Part shown: one piece after another, positions 1 to 6,270 of the stretch
How the letters are laid out: each line of letters starts with the position of its first letter
Numbering within the stretch: position 1 is the stretch's first letter
Assembly (NCBI GenBank): GCA_022511055.1
Contig: JAFLSH010000070.1
Coordinates: 1 to 11,852 of the forward strand
Origin: Prevotella sp.
Lineage (GTDB): Bacteria > Bacteroidota > Bacteroidia > Bacteroidales > Bacteroidaceae
DNA: 11,852 bases
Reading direction: 5' to 3'
Position numbers and translations under genes: made by a program
The notes under the pieces: generated by a model
Databases searched by the model: none
What the model saw: only the letters and a program-made list of their open reading frames with translations
What the model was told of the DNA's origin: nothing

Positions 1-200
1 GGGCAACAATGGCTGACAGCCCTACGCCCACACCTACACCCAGTGCGCAGATGGGGTGGTGGCTATGGCTTTCCGACTTTTGATTTCGTCTCATGCCGAT
101 GGGTGTCGGGGGTGTTGAGGGTGCAGTCAGAAAAATTTTCAGCCTACTATATACGCGCGCGTAGAAATCCTTGAAGATTATGCGTGAACGGAACGCTTTC
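1..200. other. Gene-free left edge downstream of the S41 peptidase
   Basis: No convincing gene is seen. The + strand is open in one frame from base 1 to a TGA at 172-174, but the translation is rich in Arg, Trp and Gly and resembles no family I know. The stretch carries GGGTG three times at exact 9-base spacing (101, 110 and 119), an AT-rich GAAAAATTTTC near-palindrome around 130-140, and a TA/CG alternating run at 148-163. On the minus strand this is the 3' flank of the S41 gene, so the structure near 130-163 could help end that transcript; no classical hairpin with a T-tract was found. Confidence 0.6.
148..163. repeat. 16-base alternating pyrimidine-purine run (TA)n(CG)n
   Basis: Bases 148-163 read TATATACGCGCGCGTA, a strict alternation of pyrimidine and purine. 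Its last 12 bases (152-163) are a perfect palindrome. Such runs are known to favour cruciform or Z-form DNA under negative supercoiling. It lies about 40 bases past the stop codon of the minus-strand S41 gene. Any role as a terminator or supercoil sink is inference. Confidence 0.6.
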
Positions 201-1841
201 TCATCTGCGAATAATCTCCATCGCCTTGTCAAGTGCCTGGGCTGCCGGTACGGCAACATGGGGGATAGTACCATGAATGTCATTCTCGTCAGCATGTAGT
301 TGCCAGAATCTTTTGTAAGAAACTGAACACACCAGGCCAGAGACAGGAAGCCTGTAGCTGAGAATATCCCCATAGCAAACGTTCATGCCACCCGTTTCTT
401 CTCCGATGACAGTTCCGATTCCGCACTCCTTGAAAGCCCATGCGAAGCTGCCTGCTGATGAAAACGTATTATTCGATGTCAAGAGAATGACATGGCCGTT
501 GTAATGCCCCTCTTCGTTCTTTCTGGGAACGATATACTTTTCTGGTGATGTTTCGTAAAAGAAGAAGCCGGGAGTCAGGGTGTTGTCTCCTGTGAGTTTG
601 ATGGTGAGAGGCGATATTCGTACCAATGCCTTGTCCATCTGCTTGAAAGGTTTCGGAGATATATACCGCAAGAGAACATCCCCCACGGTGCTGTTCCCGC
701 CACCGTTATTTCGCAAATCAATGATAAGATTGCCAATGTTGTCGTTTCTGAGACACTGAAAGAGTGAATCAGCAAACCTCTCCATCTGGCTGACATTGCT
801 GAACTCGCGGAAATCCATGATGGCAACATTCTTGGCCTTGTCTATTTCAAAGGAATATGGCGGCTTGTCTTCTGTATTCGTCAGTGCGGGGATTCGCCTT
901 TTCACCTCTTCGAAGAGTGTGGCCTGATAAGTCACTTTCTGCTGCTTCTTTGCCCCTGCCGGCAAAAAGACAACCTCGAAGGCATCTGCCGGGAAAAGCA
1001 TGTGCCGCAGGGCCGGGAAGTTGTGGTCAACGCGCGACAGCTTGAAGTGTTCGCGCTCGCCGGCAACGTATGGCAGCATGGCATTTACCATCTCTTCAGC
1101 ACTCATGCCGTTGATGCTCAATATTCTTGCCCCGCTGGGGATGATAGAGTCAAGGCTGGCACGGCATATTATCGACTTGTCGCTCAGAACATCGACCAGG
1201 AAAGGCATGCGTTTAAGCTCGCGAGTGAAAACATCATTGAACGGAAAGTTCAGGTTGGTATGCCCATCGCCAATCATGGCCACAATAGGTGCCGTTCTCC
1301 GATAAAGCTCCATTGTTGTAACAGAGTCTGGCAGGGATTCTATGGCTTCATTAATGGCTCTGAAGAAGTCTACCTGTCGTATTGACGAAAAAATGTCAGG
1401 GTGTATCTCGCTTAATCCGTAAACCAGTGCCCGTATGTCAAACTCTGCTTGTTCTCTGCTCAGCTTGCCATTTGATGCCCGCTTTACAAACTTTGGATTC
1501 GGCTTTTCATAGATGTTGTCGGCCACTCTGGTTACACGGACTGGAGCGCGCTCACCTTTCTCGTTGATAATAGAGAAATCCTTGCTTTGCCATTCCTCAA
1601 GGACTATTTTAATGGAATCAATATCTGAGACAAACATTATCTCACGAGCCTTTGTGTCAAGTGGGTCTATCTTTTCCCCAACCATGATATGCCATCCACC
1701 GGGCATCTTTTTGCCATCAAGATAAAAATTGACAGGATTAATCCTTGTCTGTAGCGTGTCTTTTGCCTTTATTGGGCCGTTAATAGTTGAAAAAAGCAGC
1801 ACAGCTATGGCCACTTTCCAAAAACAGGTTGATTTCTTCAT
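201..1841 (-). CDS. Secreted S41-family (C-terminal processing type) serine peptidase
   Basis: This 546-residue protein probably acts in the periplasm or at the cell surface. Residues 1-26 form a signal peptide (KK, then a hydrophobic AIAVLLFSTI core, ending near IKA). It has no lipobox Cys. A helical N-terminal part includes GDGHT (191-195), a motif common in Bacteroidetes S41 proteins. A PDZ-like stretch with IPSGARILSINGMS follows at about 234-248. The peptidase core holds DLRNNGGG (375-382), then TFSSAGSFA, where Ser462 is the likely nucleophile, and GEETGG. I do not see a Lys placed as in classical CtpA dyads, so the active site may be of the Ser/His tricorn-like type; that is inference. 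It stands alone on its strand, divergent from fluC, and its GC content (roughly 45%) is lower than that of the downstream genes. The family is certain; the substrate is unknown. Confidence 0.9.
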   Translation of the reverse strand: MKKSTCFWKVAIAVLLFSTINGPIKAKDTLQTRINPVNFYLDGKKMPGGWHIMVGEKIDPLDTKAREIMFVSDIDSIKIVLEEWQSKDFSIINEKGERAPVRVTRVADNIYEKPNPKFVKRASNGKLSREQAEFDIRALVYGLSEIHPDIFSSIRQVDFFRAINEAIESLPDSVTTMELYRRTAPIVAMIGDGHTNLNFPFNDVFTRELKRMPFLVDVLSDKSIICRASLDSIIPSGARILSINGMSAEEMVNAMLPYVAGEREHFKLSRVDHNFPALRHMLFPADAFEVVFLPAGAKKQQKVTYQATLFEEVKRRIPALTNTEDKPPYSFEIDKAKNVAIMDFREFSNVSQMERFADSLFQCLRNDNIGNLIIDLRNNGGGNSTVGDVLLRYISPKPFKQMDKALVRISPLTIKLTGDNTLTPGFFFYETSPEKYIVPRKNEEGHYNGHVILLTSNNTFSSAGSFAWAFKECGIGTVIGEETGGMNVCYGDILSYRLPVSGLVCSVSYKRFWQLHADENDIHGTIPHVAVPAAQALDKAMEIIRR

Positions 1842-1877
1842 GATATAAACTATAAGAATTGCTTAAAATATGCTTTG

Positions 1878-1885
1878 CAAAGGTA
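1878..1885 (-). promoter_or_regulatory. Bacteroidetes -7 box for the S41 gene
   Basis: The minus strand reads TACCTTTG, an exact match to the TAnnTTTG -7 consensus, 36 bases before the ATG at 1841. No TTTG -33 box is seen at the usual 19-21 base spacing, so the call rests on the -7 box and its position. Confidence 0.55.
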
Positions 1886-2147
1886 TGAATTTTCTCAAAA
1901 TATATATTTTAAAACTGTAGAATTCTTATTGCTGTTAACTTTATTTAATAGATTGCTGCGGTTTGAAGGCATTTTTCGCTCTACAGGGAACTGCAGCAGT
2001 CCGCTTTCGTGTAATCAAGGCAAGGAAAAGGCATGAAGCCTTTCCCTGTTTCCGTACTTTTTCCCTCATATCATAATCATAACACAGAAAATTGCCGTAA
2101 GTACAAAAAATGTATGGCCTTTAAGTCTTTATTTCTGCATTTTTTTG

Positions 2148-2155
2148 TACTTTTG
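2148..2155 (+). promoter_or_regulatory. Bacteroidetes -7 box for fluC
   Basis: TACTTTTG matches TAnnTTTG exactly, 37 bases before the chosen fluC start at 2193. An in-frame ATG at 2145 overlaps this box and so is unlikely to be in the transcript; this decides the start. No clean TTTG -33 box is present. Confidence 0.6.
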
Positions 2156-2192
2156 CACGGCAAAAACAAACACAGATATAAAGTTTCTGAAA

Positions 2193-2567
2193 ATGATTAT
2201 CTGCTTCAAAGATGTTTTCCTGGTGGGGGCTGGCAGCTTTTTCGGCGGCATTGCCCGATACCTCGTTGCATTGGCCATGAAAGGGGTCAGTGCGTCTTTC
2301 CCCTGGGCAACAATGGCTGCCAACATGATGGGCTGCCTGCTGATAGGGGCCCTGTGGGCATTGTTCAACCGCCTGAATGCCTCGGCGCAGCTCAATCTGC
2401 TGCTGACAACGGGCTTCTGCGGCGGATTCACCACCTTCTCAACGTTCTCAAAGGAGAGCCTCGGTCTCTTGCAGTCAGGGAACTACGCGGCATTTGGCTT
2501 CTATGCCGTGGGCAGCGTGACTGTGGGCATACTGGCCGTATGGCTGGGCTACATGATAGCGAAATGA
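2193..2567 (+). CDS. fluC (crcB): Fluoride ion channel FluC/CrcB
   Basis: This is a 124-residue inner-membrane protein of the FluC (CrcB) family, which forms dual-topology dimers and lets fluoride out of the cytoplasm. It has four hydrophobic segments. Family marks are VGAGSFFGGIARY (11-23, with the conserved Gly and Arg-Tyr), Asn44 in the second helix, and the signature GFCGGFTTFSTFS (74-86), whose Thr and Phe residues line the fluoride path. The length is usual for the family (about 120-130). The start at 2193 is preferred because an upstream in-frame ATG lies in the promoter. It is the first gene of a run with a DUF418 protein 46 bases downstream, so co-transcription is likely. Only one fluC is seen, which suits a homodimer. 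Confident. Confidence 0.92.
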   Translation: MIICFKDVFLVGAGSFFGGIARYLVALAMKGVSASFPWATMAANMMGCLLIGALWALFNRLNASAQLNLLLTTGFCGGFTTFSTFSKESLGLLQSGNYAAFGFYAVGSVTVGILAVWLGYMIAK

Positions 2568-2613
2568 GCATGGCACACAGCCTTTCACAGCTTTACAGAC
2601 AAAACGACAACAG

Positions 2614-3861
2614 ATGAAAAGACCAACGACAGAGCGGGAGCGGTTTGCCATACTCGATGTGCTGAGGGGGCTGGCGCTGATGGGCATAGCCCTGGCCAAC
2701 TTCCCGGAGTTTGCCCTATGGACATTTCTCAGCGGCAGCGAGCAGGCGGCCATGCCAACGGCCGATGTCGACCAAGTGGTGCGCTACGTGCAATACCTGC
2801 TGGTCGACGGAAAGTTCTACACCATCTTTTCGCTGCTCTTCGGCATTGGCTTCTCGCTCATTCTGTCGCACCACGGTGCGCGGCTGTTTCTGCGGCGCAT
2901 GCTGGTGCTTGTTGTTATCGGCGCGCTGCACCTGATGTTCATCTGGAGCGGCGACATTCTGCTGCTCTACGCCGTGGGCGGCCTGCTGCTGACACTCTTT
3001 GTGGCCTCAGGCTCTACCCCATCTCCGCAGCCGGCCGGCAGTCTCAGCCGTGCCGACAGGCGGCTGCTGGTGCTGGCGCTTGCGCTGATAGTGCTGCCCG
3101 TAGGTCTTGATGCGCTGACAGAGTTCTGCGGCGTTGACTTCGCCGGGCCGTTCTATGACTACTGGTGGCAGGTGGCTACGGCGCAGGGCATCAGCGAGGC
3201 TAACTTCGCCACGTGGTTGCGCGATGCCCAGGACTATGGGCAGATGTTCGCGTTTCTGTTGCAGGGTGCCTGCGAGCGGCTGTGGGAGTTTGTCGATGGG
3301 CACCGGCTGCCGAAGGTGGTGGGGCTGTTCGTCTTGGGCTATCTTGTTGGCAGGCACAGGCTCTATGCCCGGCTGTCTGAGCTGCCTTTGCGGCGTACAC
3401 TCTGCTGGGCGCTGGCCGTAGGTGTGCCCACTTCCGTCTGCTACGCGTGGAGTGCCGTCAATGGCCATCCGTGGGGGCTGACTGCCCACTCCCTGCTCTA
3501 CGCCCTGAGTGTCATTCCGCTGGCCTGCGCCTATGTCTGCGTGGTCTGTCTGCTTTGGCTGCGCCGCCCCGGTGCGCGGGTGTTTCGGTGGCTGGCCGCC
3601 CCCGGCCGCATGGCCTTGTCTAACTATATCGGGCAGTCTGTCATCGGCATCGCGCTGTTCTACGGCGTAGGCTTTGGGCTTGGCACATCGTTTGGCCTCA
3701 TCCATGTCGAGCTGACAGCCTTGGCCGTCTTTCTGCTTCAGATAGTCCTCAGCACACTTTGGCTGCGGTGGTTTCGCTTCGGCCCGTTGGAGTGGGTGTG
3801 GCGCATGCTCACCTATGGCCAGTGGTTCCCAATCAGAAAGGGCGGAAATGCCACGGGCTAA
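2614..3861 (+). CDS. DUF418-family (YeiB-like) multi-pass membrane protein
   Basis: This 415-residue inner-membrane protein has about ten hydrophobic segments. The N-terminus RFAILDVLRGLALMGIALAN (10-29) is the family's usual opening. KFYTIFSLLFGIGFSL (67-82) and SGDILLLYAVGG (112-123) are also typical. The C-terminal DUF418 domain runs from about 235 to 405 and ends in the characteristic FGPLEWVWRMLTYGQW. The biochemical function of the family is not established; members are often annotated as possible transporters or linked to acyltransferase-3-like membrane proteins. It lies 46 bases after fluC without a promoter or terminator in between, so the two are probably one transcript. A hairpin overlaps its stop codon. 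Family call confident, role unknown. Confidence 0.9.
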   Translation: MKRPTTERERFAILDVLRGLALMGIALANFPEFALWTFLSGSEQAAMPTADVDQVVRYVQYLLVDGKFYTIFSLLFGIGFSLILSHHGARLFLRRMLVLVVIGALHLMFIWSGDILLLYAVGGLLLTLFVASGSTPSPQPAGSLSRADRRLLVLALALIVLPVGLDALTEFCGVDFAGPFYDYWWQVATAQGISEANFATWLRDAQDYGQMFAFLLQGACERLWEFVDGHRLPKVVGLFVLGYLVGRHRLYARLSELPLRRTLCWALAVGVPTSVCYAWSAVNGHPWGLTAHSLLYALSVIPLACAYVCVVCLLWLRRPGARVFRWLAAPGRMALSNYIGQSVIGIALFYGVGFGLGTSFGLIHVELTALAVFLLQIVLSTLWLRWFRFGPLEWVWRMLTYGQWFPIRKGGNATG

Positions 3862-3870
3862 GGCCGTGGC
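3850..3870 (+). terminator. Short hairpin over the DUF418 stop codon
   Basis: GCCACGG (3850-3856) and CCGTGGC (3864-3870) form a perfect 7-bp stem with a 7-base loop that contains the TAA stop. A T-run comes only 30 bases later (3901-3907), so this is at best a weak or partial terminator. It could instead stabilise the upstream message or limit read-through into the EamA gene. Confidence 0.35.
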
Positions 3871-3914
3871 ATAGTCGGCAGAAACGTGATAATTATATTG
3901 TTTTTTTCGATAAA

Positions 3915-4832
3915 ATGGCTTATTTAGGTGAACTGATATCCATAGGCGTGGCTTTCTCGTGGACAGCCACGGCCCTGCTGAGTGAGTTTGGCAGCAAGCG
4001 GCTGGGCAACCTGACCCTCAACGTGCTGCGCATGGCTTTGGCGCTGCTGTTTTCCATGGTGCTGTTCTGGCTGACAGCAGGGTCGCCCCTGCCTCCCGGC
4101 GTTACGGCTGAGGCTTGCGGCTGGATGCTGCTGTCGGGTCTTGTCGGCTATGTCATTGGCGATTTCTGCCTGTTCCAGTGCTACATTATCATCGGCTCGC
4201 GCTACGGCCAGCTGTTCATGACCTTGGCACCGCTGGCTGCGGCGCTGATGGCGTGGATAACGCTGGGTCAGCACATGAGCGCTATGAGCATTGTAGCCAT
4301 GCTGGTGACACTGGTGGGTATCGGCATCTCCATATTGGGGCGTGATGAGCGCCACAAGGTGTCGCTGAAGCTGCCCCTGAACGGCGTACTCTTTGCCATC
4401 GGTGCAGCGCTCTGTCAGGGCATCGGCCTGGTACTCAGCAAAATCGGCATGGACCATTATCAGGCAGATGCCGCACCAGAGTGGCTGATTCCCTTCAGCG
4501 CCAATTTCCTGCGCTGCGTGGCAGGCATCATCGGCTTCTCGCTGCTCATGCGCTGGCGCGAGGGTTTTGCCCCGCTCCGCGAAGCGCTGCACGACCGTAA
4601 GGGCATGACCGTGGCCGTAGCCACCACCGTCTTTGGCCCCTTCATTGGTGTCGGCTTCTCGCTCATGGCCGTTCAGTACACGGCGGCCGGCATTGCTTCT
4701 ACGCTGATGGCCATGACACCCATTATCATCATTCTGCCATCCTACTGGCTTTTCCGCCAGTCCATTACCTGGCAGTCTGTTGCCGGTGCGGTGGTCTCCG
4801 TGGTTGGTGTCAGCCTGTTCTTCTTAGGCTAA
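3915..4832 (+). CDS. EamA-family (DMT superfamily) transporter
   Basis: This 305-residue inner-membrane protein has ten predicted membrane segments, arranged as two EamA repeats (about 5-143 and 155-304). The first repeat has the typical AFSWTATALLSEFGSKR start and GDFCLFQCYIIIGSRYGQLFMTLAPL; the second ends AGAVVSVVGVSLFFLG. The family exports or exchanges small metabolites such as amino acids and drugs; the substrate cannot be read from sequence. The start at 3915 is chosen because it begins directly at the first helix; the open frame upstream to 3759 overlaps the DUF418 gene and encodes a non-membrane, His/Trp-rich stretch. The 53-base gap contains a poor -7-like TTATATTG (3893-3900), so transcription may be from its own weak promoter or by read-through. 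A strong hairpin lies about 100 bases downstream. Confidence 0.9.
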   Translation: MAYLGELISIGVAFSWTATALLSEFGSKRLGNLTLNVLRMALALLFSMVLFWLTAGSPLPPGVTAEACGWMLLSGLVGYVIGDFCLFQCYIIIGSRYGQLFMTLAPLAAALMAWITLGQHMSAMSIVAMLVTLVGIGISILGRDERHKVSLKLPLNGVLFAIGAALCQGIGLVLSKIGMDHYQADAAPEWLIPFSANFLRCVAGIIGFSLLMRWREGFAPLREALHDRKGMTVAVATTVFGPFIGVGFSLMAVQYTAAGIASTLMAMTPIIIILPSYWLFRQSITWQSVAGAVVSVVGVSLFFLG

Positions 4833-4860
4833 CGGTGCTTTCAGACCGCAAATCCCCATT

Positions 4861-4944
4861 TGCCACCAAGCAATCCCTATCCGCCACATAACAATCCTCG
4901 CCCGCCACCAAACAATCCCCACCCGCCACATAACAATCCGGGAG
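4861..4944. repeat. Four 21-bp tandem units with A-B-A-B alternation
   Basis: Four units of exactly 21 bases start at 4861, 4882, 4903 and 4924. The 15-base cores alternate between GCCACCAARCAATCC (units 1 and 3) and GCCACATAACAATCC (units 2 and 4), so the longer period is 42 bases. The last unit forms part of the left arm of the hairpin at 4930-4982. The + strand would encode a Pro/His/Asn 7-residue repeat, but this frame runs into the antisense of the OmpA gene and is not believed to be translated. Confidence 0.9.
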
Positions 4945-4982
4945 ATGTTCCATGCAAGAAGGAACATCTCCCGGATTGTTAT
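4930..4982. terminator. Perfect 22-bp-stem hairpin between convergent genes
   Basis: Bases 4930-4951 and 4961-4982 are exact reverse complements (22 of 22), separated by the 9-base loop ATGCAAGAA. The arm begins ATAACAATCCGGGAG and ends GATGTTCC. It sits 97 bases after the EamA stop and 21 bases beyond the OmpA stop, so it can act on transcripts from both sides. No T-tract follows on either strand, so a Rho-independent mechanism is not assured. The outer part of the stem (ATAACAATCC) is the core of the adjacent tandem repeat, so the repeat and the hairpin share an origin. Confidence 0.7.
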
Positions 4983-5003
4983 GGTTTGCTGGCTGCTTCT
5001 CCT

Positions 5004-6125
5004 TTACTCGTAAACGGTGTACTGAGCTTCAGAGTCAATGATAACGCAGCGGTTCTTATCGTTCTCAGTGAACGGCTGAACGGTGTCGCCCTTCGAGTCG
5101 ATAACAATGCGATTAGCATCGCAACCGAACTGCTTCACCAGCGCATCCTTGCACTGTGCGGCGCGGCGCTCTGCATACATCTTGTTTACTCTTGCATTAC
5201 CTGTACCCTTGTCTGCGTAGCCAACAATCTGCACCTTGGCATCCGCGTGTTTCTTCAGGAAGTCAGCCACGCGCTGCAATTCGTTCTTGCCGGCGGGTAG
5301 AGGGTCTGACTTACAGATAACATAGAAGACGGACTCATGCAGCTTCTCTGTCTTCACTACAGCCTTGGGCTCGGGCTTCTTCTCAACGGGAGGAGCAACG
5401 ACCACGGGCTCCTTCACCGGCGGAATGGGCACGGCCTTGGGCTCTGGTGCTTTCTCGCAGCACTGCTTCTTGTAGCCGAAACGCCAAATCAGACCTAACT
5501 TAGCGCTGAACATCCAGTCGTCTTTGTCATTGGTCTTTGAGTTGAAACGGTCATCCATGTTGTTGGCATCAACTTCCAGCGAAACACCGAAGGGCTTCGT
5601 TACGTTTGTCTCCAGGCGCAGGCCGGCGCGCAGGTTGTGGGTCAGGTAGTTGTTCTTGCCCCAGGCCAACGGTGCCAGTGTGGGGTCTCCCTCGACAATG
5701 CCTGTCAGTTCATCATTGTTCCACGCATTTGCCAGTCCAATACCACCCACGAAGATGAGATTCAACGGGCGGGCATAGTTCTTCGAGAACAGATTCGAGA
5801 TGTTCACCAGCAGGTCTGCATCAGTAGTGATGTAGTTCCACTTGTAGTTCTTGTCTAAGTCGTCAAAGCGCCCCTTGCCCTGCAGACCTTCCACGTGAAG
5901 GCGCGCACCGACAACGGGCGTGAAATAGTGACCAAACGAGAGCGCACCCTGCGGCATGAGCAGCTTCGTAAAGCTGACATCTTTGTCGCCGGTAAACTGT
6001 ACTCCACCCTGAGCCTCAACATAGCTCCATGACTTCAGCTGACCACCATTCTTACAGCAGTCTTGTGCCTTCACGGTACTGGCTGCAAACAGCGTGATAG
6101 CTGCTAAAAACAAAGTTCTTCTCAT
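5004..6125 (-). CDS. OmpA-family outer membrane protein
   Basis: This 373-residue protein has a signal peptide (1-20, ending VKA before Gln21) and no lipobox. Residues 25-217 are rich in alternating aromatic and polar residues, as in an eight-strand barrel. A Pro/Lys/Glu linker follows (about 222-258), then an OmpA C-terminal domain (265-373) that binds peptidoglycan. The binding motif VGYADKGTGNARVNKMYAERRA (split: Asp305, Arg320/321) and NDKNRCVII (355-363) fit the family. The role is to tether the outer membrane to the cell wall, perhaps with slow porin activity. Eight Cys residues are present in the mature protein, including vicinal pairs at 23-24 and 222-223 on both sides of the barrel; this is unusual among OmpA proteins, though disulphide-linked OmpA-like proteins are known in Porphyromonas. 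A full -33/-7 promoter precedes it. Confidence 0.93.
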   Translation of the reverse strand: MRRTLFLAAITLFAASTVKAQDCCKNGGQLKSWSYVEAQGGVQFTGDKDVSFTKLLMPQGALSFGHYFTPVVGARLHVEGLQGKGRFDDLDKNYKWNYITTDADLLVNISNLFSKNYARPLNLIFVGGIGLANAWNNDELTGIVEGDPTLAPLAWGKNNYLTHNLRAGLRLETNVTKPFGVSLEVDANNMDDRFNSKTNDKDDWMFSAKLGLIWRFGYKKQCCEKAPEPKAVPIPPVKEPVVVAPPVEKKPEPKAVVKTEKLHESVFYVICKSDPLPAGKNELQRVADFLKKHADAKVQIVGYADKGTGNARVNKMYAERRAAQCKDALVKQFGCDANRIVIDSKGDTVQPFTENDKNRCVIIDSEAQYTVYE

Positions 6126-6128
6126 AAG

Positions 6129-6142
6129 TTAATTGCAATTAA
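6129..6142. promoter_or_regulatory. 14-bp perfect palindrome in the ompA leader
   Basis: TTAATTGCAATTAA is its own reverse complement. It ends three bases before the OmpA start codon (6123-6125, minus strand) and lies downstream of the -7 box, so it is inside the 5' leader. It could be an operator or an mRNA element masking the start; at this base composition a chance occurrence is also possible. Confidence 0.35.
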
Positions 6143-6158
6143 TTTGTATTTTGTTTTG

Positions 6159-6190
6159 CAAAAGTAATTTAAGTTATTGAAAAATCCAAA
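6159..6190 (-). promoter_or_regulatory. Complete -33/-7 promoter of the OmpA gene
   Basis: On the minus strand TTTG (6187-6190) is followed after 20 bases by TACTTTTG (6159-6166), an exact match to the Bacteroidetes sigma-ABfr consensus. The leader to the ATG would be about 30 bases and is A/T-rich, as in highly expressed Bacteroidetes genes. Confidence 0.8.
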
Positions 6191-6196
6191 TTTTTC

Positions 6197-6227
6197 TTTC
6201 TTTTTTTGAAAAAAAAATGTATCTTTG
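6197..6227 (+). promoter_or_regulatory. Promoter of the GNAT-parE operon
   Basis: TATCTTTG (6220-6227) matches TAnnTTTG. The base run TTTC at 6197-6200, 19 bases upstream, is a one-mismatch -33 box. It overlaps back-to-back with the divergent ompA promoter region. An in-frame ATG at 6217 lies within this box, which supports the start at 6271. Confidence 0.65.
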
Positions 6228-6270
6228 CCTCAAAATTTGGTATAAAACTAAAATTGTCAGACAAAAAACG

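Larger units (their letters stand above)
1842..2192. other. Divergent intergenic region between the S41 gene and fluC
   Basis: About 350 AT-rich bases hold the two outward-facing promoters listed separately. Between them is a short hairpin at 2024-2045: AAAGGC (2027-2032), loop ATGAA, GCCTTT (2038-2043), with two further G-C pairs beyond a bulged A. ATTGCTGC (1952-1959) can also pair with GCAGCAGT (1993-2000) using one G-T pair. No ORF with a plausible start was found, and nothing resembling the conserved fluoride riboswitch core was recognised upstream of fluC. Confidence 0.6.

Noticed and set aside
2156..2192. A fluoride riboswitch ahead of fluC
   Set aside because: The leader between the -7 box and the start is under 40 bases and A-rich, too short for the riboswitch fold, and its conserved core was not found upstream.
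2305..2319. GGGCAACAATGGCTG, identical to bases 1-15 of the window
   Set aside because: The identity stops after 15 bases and the flanks differ. In fluC it is ordinary coding sequence, and a chance match of this length within 12 kb is not very unlikely.
3007..3705. A 232-codon minus-strand frame opposite the DUF418 gene
   Set aside because: It is a His, Gln, Pro and Arg-rich antisense shadow of a clear membrane protein gene.
4861..4944. A CRISPR-like array
   Set aside because: The units are only 21 bases with no unique spacers, and no cas gene is near; this is a simple tandem repeat.
4860..5300. A + strand frame with a Pro-His-Asn 7-residue repeat
   Set aside because: It begins in the 21-bp tandem repeats and then runs antisense through the OmpA C-terminal domain. 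The repeat is more simply explained as non-coding DNA.
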